64,000 bases of DNA, taken from assembly GCF_038051945.1 (NCBI RefSeq), contig NZ_CP150302.1, positions 7,705,165-7,769,164 of the forward strand. Direction: 5' to 3'. Shown here in pieces: positions 8,413-16,064 of the stretch. This DNA comes from Paenibacillus sp. FSL H3-0469 (GTDB taxonomy: Bacteria > Bacillota > Bacilli > Paenibacillales > Paenibacillaceae). Made by a program: the position numbers and the translations under genes. How positions within the stretch are numbered: position 1 is the first letter of the stretch; every line of letters starts with the position of its first letter. Below the pieces are notes generated by a model that saw only the letters and a list, made by a program, of their open reading frames with translations, was not told the DNA's origin and made no database searches.

Positions 8413-9006
8413 ATGACTGAAGAAGAGCTTCGGGATTGTCTGCAAAGGCTGGCACAAGGAGATAAAGAAGCCTTCACCGTATTACATAACACCATCCGGC
8501 AACAGGTATACGGAACGGTCAGCCTGCTGGTGAACCGGCAGGCTGATGTGGCAGATGTAGTCAATGAAATTTATGTCGAGCTGTTCCGTTGCCTGCCGCA
8601 GTATGATGGCACACGCCCCTTCGGCGCCTGGTTGAACGGTATAATCGTCAGGCAATGCAGTAATTGGAACCGCAGAAGCTGGCGCCTGATGCGGCTCATG
8701 ATCCGCAGCCGGGAGAATACATCTGAGATCCTGTATCCGGGGGCGGATGCACAGCTTCTGATGCAGGAACAACAGGGCGAACTGATGCAGCTGGTCAGCG
8801 GACTGCCGCCCAAGCTCCGCAGTGTAATTGTGCTGCGTTACTATGGGGAGTGCAGCTATGATGAGATTGCTTCAGCCTTGGGCATACCACTGGGGACAGC
8901 TAAGTCCAGGCATCATAAAGCGCTGCGCAAGCTGCGGCAGCATGCGGCTTTTACGGAGGAAGATGAGATGAAGGAGGAATGGACATGTCTGCCGAGAGTC
9001 AACTGA
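8413..9006 (+). CDS. ECF-type RNA polymerase sigma factor
   Basis: The product has 197 residues. Sigma region 2 spans about residues 20-90 (ADVADVVNEIYVELFRCLPQ, then TRPFGAWLNGIIVRQC). Region 4 spans about 130-180 and includes LPPKLRSVIVLRYYGECSYD, then EIASALGIPLGTAKSRHHKA. GAGAGGGGAGAGGAAG precedes the ATG. It overlaps the next gene, a single-pass membrane protein that fits an anti-sigma or sigma-modulating partner. A GGAACC motif at 8351-8356, like an ECF -35 box, hints at autoregulation, but no matching -10 element is clear. Confidence 0.9.
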   Translation: MTEEELRDCLQRLAQGDKEAFTVLHNTIRQQVYGTVSLLVNRQADVADVVNEIYVELFRCLPQYDGTRPFGAWLNGIIVRQCSNWNRRSWRLMRLMIRSRENTSEILYPGADAQLLMQEQQGELMQLVSGLPPKLRSVIVLRYYGECSYDEIASALGIPLGTAKSRHHKALRKLRQHAAFTEEDEMKEEWTCLPRVN

Positions 9007-9971
9007 AGCAGGAGTATGCTGAGTATAGACGTACCATAGCCGTACCGGAGCCGCTAGAGCAGCGGTTAGCAGCGAGCTTTGAGCAATTTCATCTGCCGCA
9101 GCAGCGGGGAAATACCGGCCGGCCCGTGCGCGTGCGCGGGACAGCGAGGATCGCCCTGGTACTCTGCGGACTGATGCTATTCGGCGGCGTGGTCTATGGT
9201 GCGGAGCGGCTATGGCAGGTTACTTATGGTGCCACCAGTTTGGAAGTAGACATTCATGAGGGAGCTAATGAGTCGACAGCCTTTGCGAACCATACAAGGC
9301 GAATGATTACAGACATTCAGTCCCAGCTCGCTGATAATGAGTCGGCTATGCTGCTAATTTCCAGGTCAAACGGGATGACGGAGCTCCGTATGATTAACCG
9401 CCCGCAGATATTCACAGATATCGATAGCTGGAAGAAGGCTATGGAGCCTGTCACAAGTAAGCTGAGCGTGCCGGGCCGAATGCCGGAAGGGTATCATTTT
9501 GCCGAAGGAAGATCCGACAGTACAGTGGGCATTACAGACAGCTCCTGGGTCAAAAAATACACGAATGTCCTAACCAAGCGGCTTAAGCCCGGTGAGCATT
9601 ATGCCTGGATCAAGAGCTTCAATGTGCCCAACCAGCAAGCCGGGACGGTTAGTCCTGAGCTGGTGTACCAAGGTCCTAAGGGAGAAAATGATTTCATCTC
9701 GATTACTTATTCCCCGCTTACTCCATGGGCACAGCTTACATCTGATGTTTGGGCAAATACAAAGGTTGAGCATCTAAAGGTGAATTCTGAGGAAGCCTTG
9801 TATGTTGAGAACCGCCAAGCCTATGAGAATAACAGCAACGGTTATTATGCTTACATCCGCTGGATTGAGGTGCGGGAGGATGAGGAGAGGAATTTGATGT
9901 ATCAGGTAAGTACCGGCTCGCCTAAAGTCACCAGAGAGATGCTGCTAAAAGTGGCTGAAGGCCTGCGTTAA
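8985..9971 (+). CDS. Putative anti-sigma factor, single-pass membrane protein
   Basis: The product has 328 residues from ATG 8985, seven bases after AAGGAGG; ATG 8979 is too close to that site. The 3' end of the sigma gene overlaps it by 22 bases, so they are cotranslated. Residues 1-50 are cytoplasmic, one membrane helix lies at about 52-70 (IALVLCGLMLFGGVVYGA), and the remainder is extracytoplasmic. The outer part contains PGRMPEGYHFAEGRSD and a beta-rich C-terminus, as in DUF4367/anti-sigma-associated proteins of Paenibacillus. It probably holds the sigma factor at the membrane. No zinc-binding HxxxCxxC motif is present, so it is not a ZAS-type anti-sigma factor. Confidence 0.75.
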   Translation: MSAESQLKQEYAEYRRTIAVPEPLEQRLAASFEQFHLPQQRGNTGRPVRVRGTARIALVLCGLMLFGGVVYGAERLWQVTYGATSLEVDIHEGANESTAFANHTRRMITDIQSQLADNESAMLLISRSNGMTELRMINRPQIFTDIDSWKKAMEPVTSKLSVPGRMPEGYHFAEGRSDSTVGITDSSWVKKYTNVLTKRLKPGEHYAWIKSFNVPNQQAGTVSPELVYQGPKGENDFISITYSPLTPWAQLTSDVWANTKVEHLKVNSEEALYVENRQAYENNSNGYYAYIRWIEVREDEERNLMYQVSTGSPKVTREMLLKVAEGLR

Positions 9972-10003
9972 CCTAGAGCGGCGGTAAGACTGTGCAAACA
10001 CAT

Positions 10004-10047
10004 ATAAACCTCTATCGTTGATCAGTACATCAACAATAGAGGTTTAT
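10004..10047. terminator. Hairpin between anti-sigma gene and non-coding region
   Basis: A 19-bp stem (ATAAACCTCTATCGTTGAT with its near-complement at 10029-10047, one G-U or A-C position) has a short loop. The T-run is weak, so it may act as a bidirectional terminator or an mRNA-end stabiliser. Confidence 0.6.
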
Positions 10048-10430
10048 AATGTTACCACTATACCCATGTTAGTCTCAGACTCCTTATCCTATCCTTTGTA
10101 CTCAGCCGGGTAGAAATGGTCCGAGGCGGCAGTATATTTGCCTATCCTGCACATTCATACTGCTCTAACTGATCCGCTTACCACGATAGGATTGGATGGT
10201 GTAGCCTGTGAGCTTTAAGAAGCTCATACCGTTTCGTGCAGGGACTCACTTAAGGCGGGAATGTCAGGATCAAAGATATAGTCTCAGTCACAAGGTGGAG
10301 CGCTGCTTAAGATTAGCTGCCGGAGATTCTGCCCTGGCTCACGTTCTTTCTGCAGTGTCTGTTTCCTTGAGCTGATATCTGAATTATACCGTCCGTACGG
10401 AGAATAGTAAAAAGCCGAAATTTTTAAATT
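10048..10430. other. Unexplained GC-balanced non-coding segment with a perfect hairpin
   Basis: About 380 bases hold no supported gene on either strand. A perfect small hairpin, TGAGCTT-TAAG-AAGCTCA, sits at 10209-10226 inside a segment of gene-like composition. Stops interrupt all frames. It may be the remnant non-coding end of an insertion element or a structured RNA. Nothing in it identifies which. Confidence 0.4.
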
Positions 10431-10498
10431 TGCACTTCCTGTTTGGAAAAAGGTCTTGTAAGCGCTATTATTCTGCGATTTCCTTAGAATCTGCTGAA

Positions 10499-10527
10499 TT
10501 CAAATCCCACTGCCTTTGCTGTATAAT
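10499..10527 (+). promoter_or_regulatory. Sigma-A-type promoter for the gene at 10592
   Basis: TTCAAA (10499-10504), a 17-bp spacer and TATAAT (10522-10527). Transcription would start near 10534, which rules out the longer reading frame that begins at 10430. Confidence 0.6.
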
Positions 10528-10591
10528 GAAAAGGATGGTTTCAATGCTGCGTATACTCCGGCAGCTTTGCGTGGAGGGAAAGGATACGGAA

Positions 10592-11215
10592 ATGAGCTTG
10601 TATGGGGTGAAGCTTGAGGAACCCGGCAGCGGGCTGCTGAAGTCCTTTTTGGAGGATAATTATATATGTGCGGGCTATCCCGGCGTGGGTGATCTGGAGC
10701 ATCATAGCAGAGAAGAGATTATCCGTAAACTGGTTGCTGCCAGCTATCACGGACAGGAGCTGGAGAGTGCAGCGAATACCCTGGATATCTTCGTCAATGC
10801 GATGCAGGATGGGGATTATGTGCTGATCGCCGATGAAGAGTGGGTATATCTTGGGGATCTTGGCGATTATTTCTATGATACCCGGCACAGCGGAACAGAG
10901 GACAGTACAGCACACCGGCGCGGTGTCACCTGGCTGAAGAGTCTGCCCCTCGCTGCGGTTCATCCGGCTGTAACAGAGCTGCTTGCCTCTGACAGCAGAA
11001 TAACTGTCTATTCCGGAGTGCTGCCCGCAGCCCGTATCGATCTGTGGCTGGGGAATCAGGCAGGGGATGGCGGGAGTGCCGCCGGGTCCTGTTCAGTTCA
11101 GGTGGATGAAGCTACAGTTGCGCAGGCGCTGGCTATCCTGAAGGCGGCTCTGCACAGCACGGATGTAGAGCGGCAGGAGCGTGCGGCTGTGGCAATTTTG
11201 CAGTATGCCCGGTGA
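10592..11215 (+). CDS. Conserved protein of unknown function
   Basis: The product has 207 residues from ATG 10592, six bases after AAAGGA and downstream of a good promoter; longer in-frame starts exist up to 10430. It is soluble. The middle reads DGDYVLIADEEWVYLGDLGD, then YFYD, and a HRRGVTWLKSLP segment. This layout resembles the small beta-barrel domains found at the N-terminus of Mrr-like restriction enzymes, where a modified base or ligand is read. That resemblance is weak and by eye. No nuclease domain follows. A bidirectional terminator separates it from the convergent nitroreductase. Confidence 0.6.
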   Translation: MSLYGVKLEEPGSGLLKSFLEDNYICAGYPGVGDLEHHSREEIIRKLVAASYHGQELESAANTLDIFVNAMQDGDYVLIADEEWVYLGDLGDYFYDTRHSGTEDSTAHRRGVTWLKSLPLAAVHPAVTELLASDSRITVYSGVLPAARIDLWLGNQAGDGGSAAGSCSVQVDEATVAQALAILKAALHSTDVERQERAAVAILQYAR

Positions 11216-11250
11216 GGATGGGGTTATGAATACGGAAGGATGATATAAAT

Positions 11251-11290
11251 AAGGGTCTTTCGGTGTAGTAGCCGGAAGACCCTTTTTATT
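11251..11290. terminator. Bidirectional terminator between convergent genes
   Basis: The stem AAGGGTCTTTCGG / CCGGAAGACCCTT, with one G-U-type mismatch, is followed by TTTTATT on the + strand. It serves the gene ending at 11215 and, on the other strand, the nitroreductase ending at 11289. Confidence 0.8.
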
Positions 11291-11906
11291 AGATAAATTC
11301 AACAAACTCATTAACCGGCTTGCGGTAGCCGCGCGATCTGATCTTGTGCTGGTTGTCCTTGCCGATCGTAATCAGCATTACTGGAACCATATGGTCGCCC
11401 AGACCGAGGGTAGCCTTCACAGCCTCCGGATCGAAGCCGATCATCGGGCAGGTATCCCAGCCCTTATCCTTGGCAATCAGCATGAACTGCATCGCCGACA
11501 GAGAAGCATTGCGGATCGCTTCATCCCGCTGGAACGCATCATTCCCGGTATATGCATCATTGATGGATTGAATGGTTTGCTCATAAGCATCTTCGCTCAT
11601 TGCTCCCAGCAGCTTAAGCCCGCTATAGATTTCAGGAGCCTGCTGATAGGCATTCTTGTCACCCAGCACGACAATAACAGCAGAAGCAGTGTGGATCTTG
11701 TATTGGCCATACGCGTCCTTGCGGATGGCTTCCTTCACGTTGTCATCGCTGATTACTTTGTAATGGGCGTGCTGAAGATTATAAGCTGAGGGAGCCAGAC
11801 GGGCCAGGGAGAACATCTCTTCAAGCTCACTCTGCGGGATGGTAACACCTTCCACGAAATTATTAGCCGATCTGCGGGATTGCACCAATTCGGAAAAAGT
11901 ACTCAT
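11289..11906 (-). CDS. Nitroreductase family protein (YodC/MhqN-like)
   Basis: The product has 205 residues. It is an FMN-dependent NAD(P)H oxidoreductase fold. The N-terminal SRRSANNFVEG and LARLAPSAYNLQHAHYKVI segments bind the FMN phosphate. GWDTCPMIGFDPEAVKATLG is the typical C-terminal family segment. Substrates are probably quinones or nitroaromatics. B. subtilis relatives are induced by quinone stress through MarR-type repressors, which fits the catechol dioxygenase elsewhere in this window. The ribosome-binding site GGAGGTAATGATTT precedes the ATG. An AT-rich palindromic stretch at 11948-11970 (TTAATT, ten bases, then AATTAA) lies upstream and could be an operator. Confidence 0.85.
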   Translation of the reverse strand: MSTFSELVQSRRSANNFVEGVTIPQSELEEMFSLARLAPSAYNLQHAHYKVISDDNVKEAIRKDAYGQYKIHTASAVIVVLGDKNAYQQAPEIYSGLKLLGAMSEDAYEQTIQSINDAYTGNDAFQRDEAIRNASLSAMQFMLIAKDKGWDTCPMIGFDPEAVKATLGLGDHMVPVMLITIGKDNQHKIRSRGYRKPVNEFVEFI

Positions 11907-12092
11907 AAATCATTACCTCCATCTAATTATGTATGCTGCTTAGTTAAAATTAATTGCTGATATTAATTAATAAACTTACAATAAGTTACTTGCTTAAGAT
12001 ATCACGACTATCCGTATACGTCAATGAGCAAAAACATAATCATTTGTAAATTTAACCTGATTTAATGACTAAGTTGGATGAAATCGACGAGG

Positions 12093-12110
12093 AAGTGATA
12101 ATAATCACAA
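12093..12110. promoter_or_regulatory. Rex-like operator, box 1
   Basis: AAGTGATAATAATCACAA fits the Rex consensus TTGTGA-N6-TCACAA at 10 of 12 half-site positions. Rex represses respiratory and fermentation genes until NADH rises. It lies upstream of yjlC-ndh, a known Rex target in B. subtilis. Confidence 0.65.
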
Positions 12111-12134
12111 AAATAGGTTGAAAAGACAAAAAGA

Positions 12135-12152
12135 TTGTGACAATAATAACAA
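12135..12152. promoter_or_regulatory. Rex-like operator, box 2
   Basis: TTGTGACAATAATAACAA fits TTGTGA-N6-TCACAA at 11 of 12 positions. It overlaps the -35 element of the yjlC-ndh promoter, where a bound repressor would block RNA polymerase. The centres of the two boxes are 42 bp apart, four helical turns, which would allow cooperative binding. Confidence 0.7.
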
Positions 12153-12167
12153 ATAGAGTGTTATAAT
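12138..12167 (+). promoter_or_regulatory. Promoter of yjlC-ndh
   Basis: TGACAA (12138-12143), an 18-bp spacer and TATAAT (12162-12167), 63 bases before the yjlC start. Confidence 0.6.
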
Positions 12168-12230
12168 AGTCACATAGTTTTACCTGGATGTCATTATGCA
12201 AGAATACGATTTGTAAAAGGAGACTTCGAT

Positions 12231-12668
12231 ATGTCAGAAACCCTTACCCAAAATCTTCCTGAACAAGAAATACCAGAAGCAGCCCTTCCCAAAGAGGATG
12301 TACTGAAAGAGCTCTTGAAGCCGGAGGTTCAGCAATCTCTGATGGTACTGGTCGAGCAGCTGCCGCAGATCACACAAATGGTCAGTGTATTGTCCAAATC
12401 ATTAGATTTTGTGCAGTCGGTGGCCACGGATGAAGTGCTTAAGAATGACACAGTCGGTGCGATCAAGGAAATGGCGGGTCCTGTGGTGGGCACAGCCAAG
12501 AATCTGGCGGCTACTGTCATTGAAGCGAAAGACCGCGCGGAAGCAAGCAGCGAAACCGTCAGCCTGTTCGGCATGATGAAGATGATCAAGGACCCGCAGG
12601 TGCAGAAGGCTCTCCGGTTTATGAATGCCTATCTGCAGGTCAGCGGTGAACGCCAATCGGGCAAATAA
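12231..12668 (+). CDS. yjlC: DUF1641 protein YjlC
   Basis: The product has 145 residues, all helical. The core (LKPEVQQSLMVLVEQLPQIT ... SLFGMMKMIKDPQVQKALRF) is the DUF1641 signature, also found in proteins linked to formate dehydrogenase. In B. subtilis yjlC is the first gene of the operon with the type II NADH dehydrogenase ndh and both are controlled by Rex. The same order and two Rex-like boxes are seen here. Its biochemical role is unknown; a supporting role for membrane-bound Ndh is assumed. AAAAGGAGACTTCGAT precedes the ATG. Confidence 0.9.
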   Translation: MSETLTQNLPEQEIPEAALPKEDVLKELLKPEVQQSLMVLVEQLPQITQMVSVLSKSLDFVQSVATDEVLKNDTVGAIKEMAGPVVGTAKNLAATVIEAKDRAEASSETVSLFGMMKMIKDPQVQKALRFMNAYLQVSGERQSGK

Positions 12669-12699
12669 GCCCGTAATACTTAATGATGGAGGAATAATC

Positions 12700-13878
12700 A
12701 TGTCAAAACATATAGTGATTCTAGGTGCAGGCTACGGCGGTCTGCTTAGTGCCTTAACCGTTCGTAAATATATGAGCAAAGCGGAAGCCAAAATTACGGT
12801 TGTCAATCAGTATCCGACACACCAGATTATTACGGAATTGCACCGGCTTGCAGCGGGCAGTGCGTCTGAACAGGCGGTTGCCATGCCACTGGCGAAGCTG
12901 TTCGCCGGTAAGGATATTGATCTGAAAATCGCCAAGGTCAACTCGTTCTCCGCAGAGAACAAGCAGGTTATTCTCTCGGACGGCGTTATGCTGACTTATG
13001 ATGCTCTCGTTGTCGGTCTCGGCAGCACCACCGCATACTTTGGTATTCCGGGACTTGAAGAGTACAGCATGGTGCTGAAATCAGCAGCAGATGCGCTGCG
13101 GATCCGCCGTCATATTGAAGACCGGATTCGTGACTATTCCAAAACCCGCAACGCAGCAGATGCTACGATTCTGATCGGCGGCGGCGGACTGACCGGCGTA
13201 GAGCTGGTAGGCGAAATTGCTGACATTCTGCCTAAGCTGACGAAGCAATACGGAGTGAATCCTGCTGAGATCAAGCTTCTGCTCGTTGAGGCGGGTCCGA
13301 AGATTCTCCCCGTCCTGCCGGATCATCTGATTGAGCGCGCTACGGCCAGCCTGGAGAAGCGCGGGGTGCAGTTCCTGACGGGTCTTCCGGTTACGAAGGT
13401 GGTTGACAATACGATTGATCTGAAGGATGGCCAGCAGATTGTGGCGAACACCTTCGTCTGGACCGGCGGGGTACAGGGCAATCCGCTGGTTGGGGAATCC
13501 GGTCTTGAAGTCAACCGCGGCCGGGCCACGGTGAATGAGTTCCTGCAGTCCACTTCACACCCTAATGTATTTGTAGCCGGAGACAGCGCTGTTGTCTTTG
13601 CACCGGATGGCCGTCCTTATCCGCCAACGGCACAGATCGCCTGGCAGATGGGTGAGCTGATCGGCTACAATCTGTTCGCATATCTTAATGATAAACCGCA
13701 GGAAGCCTTCAGCCCGGTCAATTCCGGCACACTTGCCAGCCTCGGACGCAAAGACGGGGTAGCCATTGTCGGCGGTAACTCCACTCCGCTGAAGGGGCTG
13801 CCGGCTACACTGATGAAGGAAGCCAGCAATATCCGTTACTTGACTCATATCCATGGCTTGTTCAGCCTGGCCTATTAA
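12700..13878 (+). CDS. ndh: Type II NADH dehydrogenase
   Basis: The product has 392 residues from ATG 12700, after GGAGGAATAATC. It is an FAD-containing, non-proton-pumping NADH:quinone oxidoreductase of the inner membrane surface. Visible motifs are the N-terminal FAD-binding VILGAGYGGLLSALTVRKY, the NADH-binding ILIGGGGLTGVELVGEIADI near residue 155, and the C-terminal VFVAGDSAVVF segment followed by PPTAQIAWQMGELIG, which closes over FAD and the quinone site. The amphipathic C-terminus (IRYLTHIHGLFSLAY) fits membrane attachment. It is cotranscribed with yjlC (31-base gap) and probably repressed by Rex when NADH is low. Confidence 0.95.
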   Translation: MSKHIVILGAGYGGLLSALTVRKYMSKAEAKITVVNQYPTHQIITELHRLAAGSASEQAVAMPLAKLFAGKDIDLKIAKVNSFSAENKQVILSDGVMLTYDALVVGLGSTTAYFGIPGLEEYSMVLKSAADALRIRRHIEDRIRDYSKTRNAADATILIGGGGLTGVELVGEIADILPKLTKQYGVNPAEIKLLLVEAGPKILPVLPDHLIERATASLEKRGVQFLTGLPVTKVVDNTIDLKDGQQIVANTFVWTGGVQGNPLVGESGLEVNRGRATVNEFLQSTSHPNVFVAGDSAVVFAPDGRPYPPTAQIAWQMGELIGYNLFAYLNDKPQEAFSPVNSGTLASLGRKDGVAIVGGNSTPLKGLPATLMKEASNIRYLTHIHGLFSLAY

Positions 13879-13890
13879 TCTTTGATCCTA

Positions 13891-13933
13891 AGATCCCCCT
13901 CGGGCTGTCATATGGCAGTCTTAGGGGGTTTTC
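13891..13933 (+). terminator. Terminator after ndh
   Basis: The stem CCCCCT (13895-13900) / AGGGGG (13923-13928), extended by an inner GGCTGTC-type pairing, is followed by TTTTCT. Confidence 0.75.
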
Positions 13934-14043
13934 TAATTTAAAATAGAAGGAATAATTTTCAATGAAAACGTGTCCGCAGGAAAGTCTATTTGCTATAATG
14001 ATCATGTTTATATAACAGATGTTTTCATAGGAGGATTTCAGGC

Positions 14044-14673
14044 ATGCCATTTCAAAAGAACGATATCATCCTGTTCCAGGGGGATAGTATCACGGATTGT
14101 GGACGCAATTACGCCGATGCCTCATCGCTGGGTGTAGGTTACGCGCTGATGGCCGGCGCCCGGCTTGGCCTTCAGTATGCAGAGAAGAATCTTACGTTCC
14201 TGAACCGCGGAATCAGCGGCAACCGGGCGGTAGACCTGCAGGAGCGCTGGGAGCGGGATTGTCTTGCGCTGAAGCCAACCTGGGTATCTATTTATATTGG
14301 AATAAATGATACCTGGCGCTGGTATGATTCGGGGCAGGAGACTACAGCAGCTGAATTCGAGTCGTCCTACCGTGATCTGATTGAACGGACCAAGCAGCAT
14401 CTGGATGCCAAGCTGGTACTGGTGGAGCCGTTCGTATTGCCGGTGCCGGAAGACCGCAAGGGCTGGCGTCAGGACCTGGACCCCAAAATCCATGTGGTCC
14501 GTGAGCTGGCCCGTGAATACGGAGCGGTGCTGGTGCCGCTGGACGGCCTGTTCGCAGCGGCATCCGTCAACGCTGAACCTGGCTACTGGGCGGCGGATGG
14601 CGTGCACCCTTCGCCTGCCGGACATGCCCTAATCGCCGATGCCTGGATGAAGGCTGTAGGTGCAATAAGGTAA
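14044..14673 (+). CDS. SGNH/GDSL-family hydrolase
   Basis: The product has 209 residues with no signal peptide. It carries the SGNH blocks: block I ILFQGDSITDCGRNY (catalytic serine), block II glycine in RGISGNRAVDLQ, block III GINDTWRW (asparagine), and block V DGVHPSPAGHALIA (catalytic Asp and His). It is therefore a cytoplasmic esterase, perhaps removing acetyl groups from imported plant oligosaccharides as related Paenibacillus and Geobacillus enzymes do. The substrate cannot be read from the sequence. TATAAT at about 13995 lies upstream, preceded by TGAAAACGTGTCCG (13962-13975), which matches the CcpA cre pattern at all but two positions. GGAGGATTTCAGGC precedes the ATG. Confidence 0.88.
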   Translation: MPFQKNDIILFQGDSITDCGRNYADASSLGVGYALMAGARLGLQYAEKNLTFLNRGISGNRAVDLQERWERDCLALKPTWVSIYIGINDTWRWYDSGQETTAAEFESSYRDLIERTKQHLDAKLVLVEPFVLPVPEDRKGWRQDLDPKIHVVRELAREYGAVLVPLDGLFAAASVNAEPGYWAADGVHPSPAGHALIADAWMKAVGAIR

Positions 14674-14769
14674 TAGGTACGTTCATTTCACTCTGCGTAA
14701 CAAGGCTGTTATACTTGTAGGATACATACTCAAGGTGTAGCTTTGATAACGAGAGGAATGTGAGCAGGG

Positions 14770-15516
14770 ATGACGAGCGAGACGCTCCAGGATATGCAAG
14801 GACTGAAAGCGGCGGGTGCAGTGGTAGGCCACACCATCGCGGAGATGAAAAAAAGTGTAGTTCCCGGAATGACGACTGCGGAGCTGGATGAAGTGGGGGC
14901 GAAGATTCTGAACCATTTTGGCGCAAAATCTGCTCCAAAGGTAACCTACAACTTCCCTGGAACGACCTGTATCAGTGTCAATGAAGAGGTGGCACATGGA
15001 ATTCCGGGACAACGCGTCATTCAGGCCGGAGATCTGATCAATATTGATGTCTCCGCCGAGCTGAACGGTTATTTTGGCGATGCCGGGGTATCGTTTCAAC
15101 TGCCTCCTTATAATGAGAAACTGGTTCACCTCTGCCGGAGTACGGAAGAGACCATGATGAGCGTGATTAATCATCTCCGGGCGGGTATGAAGGTTAACGA
15201 GATCGGCCGGGTTATGGAGTCTGAAGCACGGAAGCGCGGCTATAAAGTCGTGCGTAACCTATGCAGCCATGGCATCGGCAAAGCGTTGCATGAGAAGCCG
15301 TTTGAGATTCTGCCCTTCTATAATCCGCGTGTTTCGACGGTTCTGAAAGAAGGACAGGTGATTACCATCGAGCCGTTTCTGTCCACGGGAACTGATTTTG
15401 TAGAGCAGCAGGCGGATGGCTGGACACTCAGCGTCGCCGACAACAGCCGCGTGGCCCAGTTTGAGCACACCATTGTGGTCACCAAGGGCAAGCCGATTAT
15501 TTTGACCAGTGCGTGA
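14770..15516 (+). CDS. map: Methionine aminopeptidase, type I
   Basis: The product has 248 residues in the pita-bread fold and removes initiator methionine from nascent proteins. The five metal ligands are visible: Asp in INIDVSAELNGYFGDAG (both aspartates), His in LCSHGIGKALHE, Glu in ITIEPFLSTG and Glu in AQFEHTIVVT. The substrate-side His in VAHGIPG is also present. This is not the copy in the ribosomal protein operon, so it is probably a second, paralogous MetAP such as YflG of B. subtilis. AACGAGAGGAATGTGAGCAGGG precedes the ATG at 14770. Confidence 0.9.
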   Translation: MTSETLQDMQGLKAAGAVVGHTIAEMKKSVVPGMTTAELDEVGAKILNHFGAKSAPKVTYNFPGTTCISVNEEVAHGIPGQRVIQAGDLINIDVSAELNGYFGDAGVSFQLPPYNEKLVHLCRSTEETMMSVINHLRAGMKVNEIGRVMESEARKRGYKVVRNLCSHGIGKALHEKPFEILPFYNPRVSTVLKEGQVITIEPFLSTGTDFVEQQADGWTLSVADNSRVAQFEHTIVVTKGKPIILTSA

Positions 15517-15636
15517 AGAGATTTAGGAATATTTAACAGTTGTAATGTATGCATTACGCAAGAAACCCTCATACTAAAGATGATGTTATGATTTGGAATG
15601 CAAGAATATGTTTCCAGAATCGGAGGGTTATTTAAA

Positions 15637-15957
15637 GTGGATAATGTACCGCAAGTCAGTCATGCCTTTATGACATTTATGAAGGAAGCGCCGGAGCAGC
15701 AGAAAGCCCTTGGCGAAATTGTGAAGAAGCTGGATGCTGCAAGCAGCCTGGATGCCAAAACCGAGGAGATTGCTTATATTTCCGTACTCGCGGCGGTTAG
15801 GCTGGAGAGCGGGCTTCCCTTTCATGTCAAGCATGCCAAAGCGCTCGGCGCAACCCGTGACGAGATCATCAGCGCAGTGCTGCTGCCCCTTCCGGCGGTG
15901 GGCAATGTGGTGATTCAAGCCCTGCCGGTGGCATTGCAGGCTTATGACAGTGAATAG
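15637..15957 (+). CDS. Carboxymuconolactone decarboxylase-like protein lacking the redox cysteines
   Basis: The product has 106 residues from GTG 15637, nine bases after GGAGGG; an in-frame ATG at 15598 lies upstream of that site. The all-helical AhpD/CMD fold is seen in EEIAYISVLAAVRLESGLPF, then HVKHAKALGATRDEIISAVL. In AhpD-type proteins a CxxC precedes the conserved His; here these positions are Gly and Phe (GLPFHVKH), so thiol peroxidase chemistry is unlikely. The general GxTxxEI motif is kept. It sits directly upstream of an Rrf2 regulator with its own promoter. The function remains open. Confidence 0.75.
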   Translation: MDNVPQVSHAFMTFMKEAPEQQKALGEIVKKLDAASSLDAKTEEIAYISVLAAVRLESGLPFHVKHAKALGATRDEIISAVLLPLPAVGNVVIQALPVALQAYDSE

Positions 15958-15987
15958 TGTTCTGTTGTCTGCAAACTCCTCGCGGGA

Positions 15988-16024
15988 TTGACAATTGCTC
16001 GAAATGTAACTATTATAGTTGCAT
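15988..16024 (+). promoter_or_regulatory. Promoter with overlapping Rrf2-type palindrome
   Basis: TTGACA (15988-15993), exactly 17 bp, then TATTAT (16011-16016). A near-perfect palindrome ATGTAACTAT-T-ATAGTTGCAT (16004-16024, one mismatch) covers the -10 box. A repressor bound there would block transcription of the adjacent Rrf2 gene, which points to autoregulation. Confidence 0.75.
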
Positions 16025-16064
16025 CTGGCGGAAGTTTTCCGGCCAGTGTGAAGGAGTGATTGTT

